Positions 12,769 through 23,487 of a DNA stretch of 64,000 nt are shown here, piece by piece. This DNA comes from Phascolomyces articulosus. Lineage: Eukaryota > Mucoromycota > Mucoromycetes > Mucorales > Lichtheimiaceae. How positions within the stretch are numbered: the first letter of the stretch is position 1; each line of letters starts with the position of its first letter. The notes below the pieces were generated by a model, which had not been told where the DNA came from, did not search any database, and saw only the letters and a list, made by a program, of their open reading frames with translations. The stretch covers positions 682,001 through 746,000 of the forward strand of contig JAIXMP010000008.1 of the NCBI GenBank assembly GCA_025677815.1. The letters are read 5' to 3'. Position numbers and translations under genes: made by a program.

Positions 12769-13292
12769 TATACTATATAAAATAAATATGTACGCTTCAT
12801 TGTTGCTTAGTACCTTATAGCGAAGCCTCTGAAGACCTTACTTCTCCTGTAATTTTACTTTAATTATGCCATTATTACATACCTCTGATTTCTATTAGAT
12901 AACCATTCAATTTACTCGATTAAATCGAAACTCGTTGAATCCTATATAGTAAGAAAAAAACTTCCCAGTTCTCTTTATTGGAAGCAATAGCACTGTAATA
13001 ATAATAGTTTTTTTTAAACAATAAAATTAAAGAAATTGATAGCAACAGTTTAAAAAAATCAAGCGACAATAAGATTATAATAGTAGTAATAATAATAAAA
13101 TTAAGGACATTTTTTAATCATTCTGATGAAAAGACAACATAATAAGCTAACTGTATTACTGTATTAGATGATAAACAAAGGTGTGGGTGGGTGATGGTAT
13201 ACTCGTGCAAAAGAAAAGATAACAGTTATTTTTTGAAATAAATAAAAAGAATTATAATTTATAAAAAGATAAAGGATTAGAAAAGCCTTTCT

Positions 13293-13967
13293 TTAAGCGG
13301 TATTGTCATTAGCAGGAGATTCGCCATCAGCTACGGGATCTTTACCAGCACCTTCACTACCGCGTTGTTGACCAGCACCTTCACCACCGCGTTGTCGACC
13401 AGCTTCAGGTTTTGCATCCTTACCACCACCGAGGAGACCAGAAAGGAGTCTGTCAACAAGGCCTTTGGGGTCACCACCAGCAGCGGCTTCAGAACTATGA
13501 CCGGCCAAAAGGTTCTCAAGGAAAGCAAGAAGATCACTGACGATATTACCGGTGTTGGTACCTTTGGGTTCACCAGTGGCTGGCTTACCAGTAAGTGCAC
13601 CTTCATTCAAACCGACCAATTTCAAAACGTTATCAACCAATTTGCGAACAGTACCTTCACGGTTACCAGAACCACCATTACCAAGAAGAGTGTCTAAAAG
13701 TTTATAAACGGTCTGGAGAACTTCCTTGAGGAGAGGATTGACAACTTTATCCAAAAGTTCACCGACAATATCGAGAAGATTATCGGATCCGAGAGCTTCT
13801 TTGTTAACAGGTGCAACTTGACCGGCGGATTGAGGTTGAACACTCTTGTTTCCGGTAGTAGCATCAGGCTGGGTGGTTGATTCTTGACCTGTGGGAGCAG
13901 CGTTAGCAGAAATAGCAGAAAGAGCCAAGATGGCGGAAACAGTCAAAGTGATGAATTTGATTTGCAT
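13293..13967 (-). CDS. Secreted 224-aa protein with amphipathic helices, unknown family
   Basis: Intronless frame of 224 codons. The first 23 residues (MQIKFITLTVSAILALSAIS then ANA) form a classical signal peptide with cleavage likely after ANA. A Gln/Thr/Ser-rich spacer follows, then a region of about 100 residues with repeated Leu/Val-spaced helices (LLDIVGELLDKVVNPLLKEV, KLVDNVLKLVGL, VSDLLAFLENLLAG, GLVDRLLSGLLGGG). The tail carries two imperfect copies of QRGGEGAG/QQRGSEGAGK. No Cys is present. The gene has less A/T-biased codon use than its surroundings, hinting at strong expression. Function is not recognised; a small secreted structural, surface-active or effector-like protein is possible. 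It stands alone in an otherwise gene-poor tract. Confidence 0.85.
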   Translation of the reverse strand: MQIKFITLTVSAILALSAISANAAPTGQESTTQPDATTGNKSVQPQSAGQVAPVNKEALGSDNLLDIVGELLDKVVNPLLKEVLQTVYKLLDTLLGNGGSGNREGTVRKLVDNVLKLVGLNEGALTGKPATGEPKGTNTGNIVSDLLAFLENLLAGHSSEAAAGGDPKGLVDRLLSGLLGGGKDAKPEAGRQRGGEGAGQQRGSEGAGKDPVADGESPANDNTA

Positions 13968-16900
13968 GTTGATTTATAAAATAGTAGTTGTAGTTATTAA
14001 GTAATAAACTTTTTTTAAGAGGATTAGGATTGAGTGAAGAAAAAAAAAAAGAAATTGTATCCATCAATTCTCTTGTTTATATATCTTTTTTGAAATTGGG
14101 CGTTTTTTTTTCATGTCCAAGCAATATAGCTTCTTGTAGCCTAATAGTAATAAGTGTTCTACACCAAAGAAGATGGATGAGTCTCCCTTTCCTTCTCATA
14201 TGCTCCTATTTCTAATCTCCGTAGTAATGTAAAAAGTATACAGTTTGGTTACTTTTTTTGTTCTTCAAGGACGTATAAGAAAAAGTGGGTGGCCATATAA
14301 AAAAAAAAGAAAGTTTATGTCCCTACCCTTCTTCTCAGCCCCTCCTTTCAGTATTCTCCTTCCCCTCGAGTTCATGGATACGATGAGATCCCCCATCCTC
14401 CGATATTTTATTTGAAGAAACTTTCGATGGAATAACCTCCCCCCTTTGAGTTTAAATGGGGTTTTTTTTAAGGGAGGAGAACGATGACTATTAACTTCAT
14501 CATGATCTTATCAAGGCTTTTTTGGGTCTCCTATTATATTACTCTATAATTCTCGTATCGTAAACTCTTCACGGGATGAACAGAGGAGAGTTTGGGTTTT
14601 TGTCAACAAAAATAAAACTTTTTATGGTTTATTTTTTTGGTTATCATAATAGTATATACGATGGTATTTCACATAGAGTTATGTCAATTATAAACGAGTG
14701 AACTTGGATAAGGAACCAAAAATAATGAACTATCTATTTTATTACACATCATTGATAGAAAAGTATAATAGACGGATTAACGGTTTACATGATGATTATG
14801 GCTAATATAGATACTTGTAAATTACACATCTACCATACATAATCTCAAGAAGGATTATCATCATCATCTTATAATAACTAATATATAGAAAACTGGATTG
14901 GAAGATTAAACTGAATAAAGAATTTACACATGGTATTATTCAACAAAAATCAGGTGGACTAAAATGATCACCCTATCACAAAATAAACATTTTTTTTTGG
15001 ATCTTACTATTGATCCTTAAAAAAATAACTTTGTATTCTGGAGGAGTCAATAGGATGATTCTCTTCTTTATTATTGCTCTTTCTTTCTTTAAATCAGTTC
15101 CTTAGTAACAGCAGTTATTCTAATATATGATACTAATATATTATCCATCATCTTTTGATGCATCATCATTATCTTCTTCTTTTTCATCGTTATCTTTCAC
15201 ATCATAAAACGAGTTCCTTTCTAACCAAGGAGGGAGTAAAAAAAAACATATAGATTAGTAGATTATTGTAGATATTATGGACTCCTCTTCTTCTCCGAGT
15301 ATAAGATCCAACAAGCGAAAAAAAAGTAGGCTTGGAAAAAAACCTATAAAGTTCGGATATAAACAAACTCCTAAAAACACGGAGTTTTTTGATCCAAATG
15401 TAGGAATCACGACAAGGCTGCAGAAATGATGCGTGCAAAAAAAAAAAAAACCTCGTTCATAATTTCGTTGTCTCTCCTTTTTTCTCGCTACGACTTGTTG
15501 CTGTTATTATGATGCTTTATATTATGATAGCCATTTATGACTAGACTCGTTGCTAATTATTATTATAATTTTCATGATTAAGGAGCTCAACATAAAATAA
15601 TAGACCACATAGATCATCTCAACAGTTCGGCAGCTACCAGTTTCATTTTCCTTATAGTTTCGTTGACTCTGATTTTCATTCTCTCCTCACATTATTATTA
15701 CTTCCTCCTTGTTACTGGAGTAGTTATCAGCATATGGTTTTTCATTCTCAATAATTACTGTAAAATTAGTAGGATTATAAGCTAAAGCTTTTTGTTATTA
15801 TGAAGAAACTAAACCAAATATACCAACCATACATCTGCCTTGATATTATAAATAATTTGCCACCAAAAATTAATCATATACATCACATTCATTTCTTTTA
15901 ATGAGATATACATTATTACTGTACCCGTATTTTAAATCTCAACGGTATGCTATACTAAGTTTGACTTTTCTTTTGATGAATCCATCGTAGCATGTTATTC
16001 GTGATTTTTTTTTTATCCTTCCTCCTCATAACATCAACAACCCCTACCTGATAAATATGTATACTTCATGCATGAACGACGACGATGATAATACGTGAGG
16101 TTTTCTCCGCCCCTTCGTGTACATATCATAATACATGCTAATTGCCACTTCATGTTCATCTTCACATGTTGTTGTTGTTATCATTTTATATATATATATA
16201 TATGTTTCTTTCTTTTTTGTGTAAAATATAAACCTGATTAAGAAAACATGCTGTTATGTTAGATAGTCAAAAAACTAACATGGCAGAGTTAATTTTTAAT
16301 ATTAGTATTAACAATTTAAACAACATTCTATATTCTTGCTTTTATTCCTCTTGTTAAACCATCAAGTTGTAGTGTATTTATTTTTATCTTTGCCCGCCAT
16401 CTTAAAACTCAAGCACCTGAGAAAACAGAGAAATTCTCAAAATGTACATTGTTGATCCTGCACCCAGAGTTGAAGTAAAAACTACCAAAAAAAAAATACT
16501 ACTACTATAATTGTTTATTATAATGCAAAAAAGAAAAAAAAAAGATACTCTTGTTGGCGTTTTTCCTTATTGAACAAAAATGATATGTAATTATGGCATT
16601 GGCAAACATAATGTGAATGTAGCCGAAAAAAAGTGTTGTTATTTTTTATGTTGCTATACATTACTGGTATAAAATACACATATTGACAATTGTAAATAAA
16701 AAACAATAAATATATGAAATTGCCATCTTTTGCTTTTCAAAAAGTAAATACTTTTATGAAAATAAGCATTTACTACGTGTTTAGCCAATATTATAAGTAT
16801 ACTTAGCTAATGATAAGAAATAGTACATACATCGATTATTCATATCAGATTTTAAAAAAAAGAAAAAGTGGATGATGATCTCGTCTTCTTCTCGCCCCTT

Positions 16901-19334
16901 TGTCAAAGTGCTCCCTTTTTTTTTATGCTGGATTGTCGATCTCTCATCAATTTTATTCTTGCTTTCTTTTCATGGTGTAATACATTGTATAAATTATTGT
17001 TTTTTTTTCACATGGAAATAGGAACGAAATGTATAAATAAATGGGTTGATTTGCACCGAAAGTTACTTGTTTGTTTAAAATTGAAATTCTGATATACATT
17101 ATAGATGTAAATATTGTAATAAAAAAGTTATTAATATTGTGTATCCATTATTTAAGATTTTAAGCTTATTGCTGTTGTTATTAAATTAGTGGATTGTTTC
17201 TCTAATTCCTTATTATTGTTATTATAATGAATGAAATATCTAATGGATAGCTACGCGTGCAGAACAAGAAGGGAGAGTTAAAAAAATAAGGAGGTAATGG
17301 TGAAGAAGATAAAGGCGAGTAAAAGTGAGAGAAGAATCTAAAAAAAAAAAGGAGCGAGTAAAGTTGGAAGTAAGCAGAAAGTTCCATTCTCTCCTTTCTC
17401 AAATTTACAACTTATAATCCTCTCCCCGCGATAAAGATCGACCGCATACCAGTAAATCAAATAGAATTATGGTTGTATCGGAACAGTCCTGGCTTTATAT
17501 TTTTATAACACTATAATATACATTTTCGAATGCTTTATCGTCCCTCGTTTTAAGTATAATAATACTTTCAATGATCATGTTCCGATAAAATATAATATTT
17601 ATACTGTCATAGAGTATAACCGCCATCTATTGATTTTATGCACAGACATAATGTTTTACCCATAGTAACTAAGGAGAATCTTATTTAGTACATTAGTATC
17701 TAGGGTAAAAAGCTATCTGAAGATAGCTTATTGATAACTACTTTGATTATCACTTGCTGCTATGCCATATATATTTCTTGCATAGAACAAGATGAAGAGG
17801 AGTATCGTAGCATTCATTATTATATGTATTAACACCTCATGTAAGATATATGGAATGTACATCAAATGCTTATTACTCAGATGTATTTCCGCATGGAGTT
17901 TTTCCTCAAAGGAGTATAATGCCAACCCAACAACACAAGAAGATTAATGCGTGATGGTATACATTTCCCAATTTTGGGTAGAGGCGGTGTTTATGGGTAG
18001 AGCCGTTTCCAAAATTCCATTGACACGTGACATGATGCAGGACAATAGTTCCCATTTCCGCTTATAAAAAGTTCAGATATAAAAAAAAATTCAGCCTTTT
18101 TTGGGCAAGTAAATATATATATTTAACTATTAAAAATAATATACGATTCAATTAGTAGCTTATAGAGAAAATAAATATTTTTTTTTAAAAAAAAAGATGG
18201 AATGATAATAAAATAATAAAAAAGATAAGAAATAAAGGTAAGAAAGGGTAAAGGAAAAGAAGTAGAAAAGAAATATATAAAACATGGATCATTAAATATG
18301 ACGTTGTTGCCCTGATATTTGGTTGGTGGTAGTTTTGTGGTGACGAAAGTGCGAACACTATATGCGTTGCTTGTAAGATAGATAATAATTTATGATATGA
18401 TAATTGAGTGTAAACACTAATATGTGTTATTCAGTTATACTTAATGATGTTGAGTAACGGGGCTTTTGGTGAGCAACACGATGGATGTTACTAATAAGAT
18501 ATGCTTCTTATAATTACAATTCTTATAGCAACTAATGTTTTTATATATCAGTTCGTGATATTTAGTGAGCACCAGTAATATTAACGTATATTACACCGAT
18601 TAAAGCAACAGATATCAATACTAATGTTTCAAGCAAGTATCTGTTTATATGTGATTATACAGCTATATTAGCGTGGATTCTTTAGGCCACAATAAAATAT
18701 ATAATGCGAATAAGATATGATATATAATTGAATTATCGTTTGAAGTATAAAAATGTATAACAAGTGAAGCTTGGATTAGCAGTTCTTGCTAGTACAAAAG
18801 AGTAACTTGTATAGTATGTTACTATATGATATAAACCTTGATATAATGTCTTGAATTCAATGATACTAATCAAAGTCAGGTATGTTACTTCCGACTTGGT
18901 AATGATAATAGAATAAGGATCAAGAATGTTACGTCTGTCCTATATTGGAAATGTTGAGCTTTCTTTAAGCTACAGTAAAATTAAAACAAGCCAGTTCGGT
19001 CTAGAGTGATTCAATACTCTTAAAATTTATGTATATGCTAAAGAGAAGTATAATTGATTGGTTTTATTTCAGTTACAAAATAGTGGTGTATTTATATGTT
19101 TTCCAGTAATTAAATATTTCTATCCCAAGTAACAACATGTGAAGATAATGCGGTTGCTACGAGATACTGCGGTAATAAATGAATATCTAATAATAATATA
19201 ATGTGTTGAATATGTGATAATTATGTTTATAGATATGTTGCTGCGGTGTATATGTATCTCTTGTTAATTGGAAGATACCAAAAGGTATGATAATCCGATG
19301 ATGTCACAGTAACAGTATTTATATATAGAGTTGT
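13968..19334. other. Gene desert, AT-rich
   Basis: No gene could be supported in this tract. Upstream of 13967 is the promoter side of the secreted-protein gene. A frame at about 15577-15783 (+) encodes a hydrophobic stretch without a start codon. An AT microsatellite lies near 16188-16203. Between 18.3 and 18.95 kb the octamer ATGTTACT recurs and several intron-like branch/acceptor strings occur (for example ACTAATATGTGTTATTCAG). These are possible parts of a spliced non-coding RNA but are unproven. Confidence 0.4.
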
Positions 19335-19614
19335 TTCGTAGTAACAATGGTAATAGCTGCGGTTCTTTCTGGGGGTTACAACGTGTATATGCTGGATGAT
19401 CATCAGACCAAGTACGATCTCTTAATCGTTTGTTACAATATCTTTCAACCATGGCCATGTATTGATCAACAACATCATGCCATATCAAATGCTGACGTTC
19501 ATCTAATGTATTACGATAGTTGTTGTATGCAATAGCTAAAGCTTGTCATGCTGTAACAACTTCCTTTTCTGCAGCTTGCTGCATAGCCCAAGAATCGCCA
19601 TCGTCATCGCCATT
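19335..19614 (-). pseudogene. Broken coding fragment, origin unknown (perhaps transposon)
   Basis: Read leftward from about 19614, more than 90 codons are open except for one TGA. The product contains DSWAMQQAAEKEVV, then after the stop LAIAYNNYRNTLDERQHLIW and VERYCNKRLRDRTWSDDHPA. Charged, aromatic-rich and non-repetitive, this is clearly protein-like. A second possible piece (HDHQHFDCMSRSALTLLVLI) reads leftward near 20045-20115. No catalytic motif identifies the family. A transposase or other mobile-element remnant is a guess from context. Confidence 0.4.
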
Positions 19615-21169
19615 ATTATTATTATTATTAATATATTTTATAAAAAAAAGTTTTTATTATATGCTAGGGAAGAAAAAGATCGAAGAAATGCCAATAATTG
19701 ACGATCTCAAAGCAACTTTCATGAGTTCACTTAATAATGCAATGTCAGGTCTATCCCTCTTCTAGTCCATATAGTTTCTCATATAGTATATTAGCAATAT
19801 AGTTATTTTTTTATATTTTTCCTTTATCTTATCATTTATTCTCATGATTCTCAAAGGTGATAATGAACCTTTTTTTTTCGAATATTATGTTACTTATGCA
19901 TATTAAAATACCTCTGTTTTCCCACACCCATCAAAAAAAAGTAAATGCATGCATATGATACAACATACGTAAATACTTTTTTCCCTATTTGATTCGATAA
20001 TAATATTGTAAACAAAACAATATTTAACCTTCATACTTGCTTTGATCAAAACCAGCAATGTCAGAGCTGAACGAGACATACAGTCAAAATGTTGATGGTC
20101 ATGGATTTTTTTGATGGCTTAAGTATACTATTCAATCCACTCAATTTTATTTACATTGATGTTTTCCTATTATGTGAAAAGGAAAAATAATAAGTAAATA
20201 ATAGTACTTATTAATATAGCAGTATTTGTTCTATCTAGTAGTAAAAAATACATAGGGAAAATAATAATAATAGAGCATGATAGATCAACCTATATTTTAT
20301 CTTTGGTTTTTTGATCTCTTATAATCGACCCGTTACTTCCCTTTCCACAATATGAGACAGACACCTTCTCTGGTGTAATAATAAACACTTCTATTATATC
20401 CCGCTTTGTCTCATCCTATTCATACTCCCTTTCTCTCTTATTCATTATTACAAGTTCTCCACTGTCATTTAATATCCAATTGAAAAAAGAATAAAGTACG
20501 CAATCCTTTTTGTTTCCAATAGAAAAAAAGAACCATTTTTGCATATTTATTACATGATAAACAATGACTCTTATATAGCAGTGATTAATCCACCATATTA
20601 TTAAAAATGTTTTCTTTCAAATCATCATCCACATTTATCTATTTTATATAACAATAGTGATATGTATATCATCAGAAAGCCCATCTTCTTCTCATTCTAA
20701 TCATATAAATTTTATGAATGATTGTCTAATAAGACCACATACCAATTGGCTCGATTGTGTGCAATGCTATACTTATATTTTTATTTTTTTTAAAAAACAT
20801 CTCTTCCATCGTTATGATGTAAATCACCTCTTTTCCCGCACCTCCTGTCGAACTTTGAGCACATGAAAAAATACATTTGTTGATTATGTAAACTGTCCAG
20901 AACGTTCTATTCTGAATACTCTCTTAAAAAAAAGCAAGTCATTCCAATAAAAATGTGTAATATGACTCTTTATTAAAAGATATCCACCAATTGCTACTAA
21001 ATTTCCATCTGTGGTAATTATCATGCGGTCAGATAATCATTTTTTTTGTGTCAAAAAGAAACATTTCATTACTTCCTACCTTCTTATTCTACTTCCTTTT
21101 TTTTTATCAATCATCATCAACCATTTTCTACCATCATCACCCAACAAACAAAAATACCCTTCTCCACCT
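19615..21169. other. AT-rich gap without a recognised gene
   Basis: Only short spurious frames and poly-A/T runs were seen, apart from the possible extra fragment of the broken gene near 20045-20115. Confidence 0.4.
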
Positions 21170-22080
21170 ATGGTTCTTTGGTCCTGGTCCTTCTGGTCAA
21201 GCTCTCATGGTCATCCTGGTCTTGGTCCTGATGCTACTGCCGTTACATGTATGTTGGTCACTGATCAAGTTCTCTTTGCATTGTTGATCGTGTCATCCAT
21301 CCGTCCATCCATCCATCCATGCTGCGGCGGTTATGTCACTCATCTTCTCTGACCATGCATATTTATTTCTGTCGTGCCATCATGCCATCGTGTCATCTCG
21401 TATCTGTTTTTTTTTTTTTTTATCTATGTAGCGGTATGTGTTTTTCTTTTTTTGATATGATATTGCACTTTTTTCGTGTCGTGCTTTTTGTGCCGTGTCA
21501 TTCATCTTTTGGTAATACTTTACTATTTCACGTTGTATATCCCCGTTGATCACCCATTCTGAGACTATGTTGTACTATTTCGTGTCAAGCCATCCTTCTT
21601 TATCATCCTTTGTCATGTCACATCATCCATCCTTGATCTTTGATGTTGGGGCCTTCTTTGTTGTGCTGCACTATATATATATATATCCGCTGGTCATGTC
21701 ATCCACGCTATGTTGAACCGATATCATGTCATCTCATTCATCCTTGATGTTTCTGTCTATGGCCTTTCTTTTGTGTCGCGCTACGTTATCTTCTTTTGTT
21801 CATCCATGATGTTGTATCAGCTCATCCTTACTTGACAATCCGAGCTGCGGTATCTTTTTTCGTGCTCTGACAAACGCGTATGTTTATCATTCATGCTATG
21901 CAGCAAACCTTTACAATTTGTGTCCTGTCATGACGGATCAAAGGTCTATCCATGCTGTGATGCTGCGACGTGCTATGCCATCCTTCCCTTTGATTGTCCT
22001 TCTGTGGTAATCCTTTGGTCTGTCATGTTAATTGACAGATTAATTATCTATTTGACGTTCCATACGTTCGCGTTTTCCAA
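21170..22080. repeat. Pyrimidine-rich low-complexity tract with recurring GTCATG / CATCC words
   Basis: On the + strand this tract is rich in T and C with few A-runs. It repeats variants of GTCATGTCATCC (near 21600-21640, 21694-21704, 21725-21745), plus (CATC)n at about 21296-21322 and CATCCTTGATSTTT near 21628 and 21742. It looks like a degenerate, interspersed minisatellite. No open frame of interest spans it. Confidence 0.5.
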
Positions 22081-22136
22081 ATGATGCTCAAGTCATTGTC
22101 AAATTTTATCTCCTTTAGCCTGTGTCTGTGTGTGCC

Positions 22137-22193
22137 ATGGTTCCCGCCTACGCAAGCCGCTTCCGTGTGGATGAGTCACCTCAAGCTATCTGA
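22137..22193 (+). other. Short upstream frame in a leader-like exon
   Basis: An ATG in good context (GCCATGG) opens an 18-codon frame (MVPAYASRFRVDESPQAI) ending at TGA 22193. The same GC-richer stretch ends at 22236 in a strong 5' splice site (AAAG|GTAACT). It could be an untranslated first exon with a small upstream frame for the gene at 22745, or part of a non-coding transcript. Splicing to the downstream gene is inferred, not shown. Confidence 0.3.
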
Positions 22194-22350
22194 AATGGTC
22201 AGCAAGTTTTACACGAATGGAGAACCTCTAGTAAAGGTAACTATTATTTTTTAAAAAAAACAATATATGATGGATGGGTTATGTTTATTATTATATAATA
22301 TAAAATTGGAGGACTAACTACAACCATTTCTTTTTTTTTCTTTTATTCAT

Positions 22351-22549
22351 GGGGTGGGTCATTTTTGACCTACTCCGTTTTTTTATTAGAAACATTTAGG
22401 TTACAACACTCGAAAACCAAGAGGATTTTTTGTTGTTTCTTTTTATTCATGAGCATGGGCTTCGGCTCATGTGCTGTGGGGCGCACCGCCTGTCTTAGAT
22501 AGGCGCAGGTATCGGGTATCCTTCTTATGGGCTTCGGTTTGTAAGGGGG
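22351..22549 (+). ncRNA. Candidate structured RNA: four strong hairpins in 200 bases
   Basis: Four stem-loops follow one another on the + strand. H1 is 22351-22376 (11 bp, TTTT loop). H2 is 22453-22472 (8 bp, closed by a C(TTCG)G tetraloop). H3 is 22488-22504 (7 bp, 3-base loop, extendable by ACC/GGT outside a bulge). H4 is 22520-22549 (13 uninterrupted pairs, C(TTCG)G tetraloop). A further helix pairs 22388-22394 with 22434-22440. At least 11 pairs are G-U when read as + strand RNA and would be A-C mismatches on the other strand, so a + strand RNA is indicated. H2 and H4 share ATGGGCTTCGG. The block is GC-richer than its flanks. It did not match U1-U6, SRP, RNase P/MRP, 5S or TPP riboswitch motifs as I remember them. 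It may be an independent RNA or sit in the 5' leader or intron of the gene at 22745. Confidence 0.5.
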
Positions 22550-22744
22550 AGAGTCCTGGTGTAAGTTTTTCATTTCTTATCTTTATTATGTGATTATGAT
22601 TTTCGAATCTCACCCGTGATTTTTTTTGGAACTCCTATGCAGCACATAGCTCATTTTCACCCGTCACAATGTTCAGTTAATCAGGTAAAATCACTGTTAT
22701 TCATTTCCGGACCCTTTTTCGCCCACCATCAAACAAATATAATA

Positions 22745-23201
22745 ATGTCAACAACAGCAGCAACAGCAGCTACCACAGCAGCTCGTACGATTTATCCTAC
22801 ACGCATGTTTTTCCGTACTTCCCAAATCATTCCTTCCATGGCTCATGCACGATCAGTCTTTAAACAATTGGGTGAATATGGTGAAATGGTGGAATATAAA
22901 TTCTTACGGGTACATATATTTATACGAATTGTTTTTATTATTTGACATTATTCTTTGAAAAGATTCAAGGAAAAGGAATTTTCTTATTTATATTATATGT
23001 TCCTGTTCGATGATTCCTATCCGTTTTTTTTAGTGCCCTGAAACTCAATGTTATTTAAAGTACGGGTTTGTAGTATACAAGGACCAACAAGGGGCAAAAA
23101 ATGCTGCATCACAACAATTCATCAAAGTCACTTCCAACTTATTTGATAAACCCTGTGATATTAAGATTGAAAAATCTAACCGTAGTAACAAACAAACATA
23201 A
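22745..23201 (+). CDS. Small mitochondrial RRM-like protein
   Basis: Two exons (22745-22909; second from TGCCCTG near 23033 to TAA 23201) joined by a GT-AG intron in phase 0 give about 111 aa. The N-terminus is Ala/Thr/Arg-rich without acidic residues (TAATTAARTIYPTRMFFRTS) and looks like a mitochondrial presequence. The body has an RRM-like pattern: a helix (ARSVFKQLGEYGEMVEYKFL), then a strand resembling RNP1 (KYGFVVYKDQQGAKNAA). The exact family is not recognised; small fungal mitochondrial RRM-fold proteins are the closest analogy. An in-frame ATG at 22616 exists, but the start at 22745 is preferred because the presequence begins there. The hairpin cluster lies just upstream. Confidence 0.65.
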
Positions 23202-23487
23202 TTCCTTTTTTTTCGCATTTCAACCAAAAAAAAAGTATATTGTATATGTATATATAAAGAAAAATACACACTCTCTCTCGTAGATAATGATACTGCTGAT
23301 GATATAAAAAAAGTAAAATAGTAATAATAATAGTAATAATATAAATGTTTAATTGTTGATGTTCCTTGTTTGTCAGAGAAGGAGAGACTGGGAAGGGTAA
23401 TACAATGCCACTAAAATTCTGTTAAATATCTTGGGATCTTGAACTTTCCATCCCCTTTCAAACAAGGAAAAAAATAATACATGGTAT

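Noticed and set aside
12820..12860. Duplicate fragment of Ctf4, because TTCAGAGGCTTCG occurs here and in the Ctf4 exon end near 8600
   Set aside because: A 13-base match is expected by chance many times in 64 kb of biased DNA, and flanking translations do not align.
22351..22549. Hammerhead or HDV-type ribozyme in the hairpin cluster
   Set aside because: No CUGAUGA...GAAA core and no HDV-like nested pseudoknot was found.
22585..22630. B-box-like TTCGAATC followed by a poly-T run, suggesting a tRNA 3' end
   Set aside because: The T-arm does not pair (only GATT/AATC around a 4-base loop) and no acceptor stem or anticodon arm could be built upstream.
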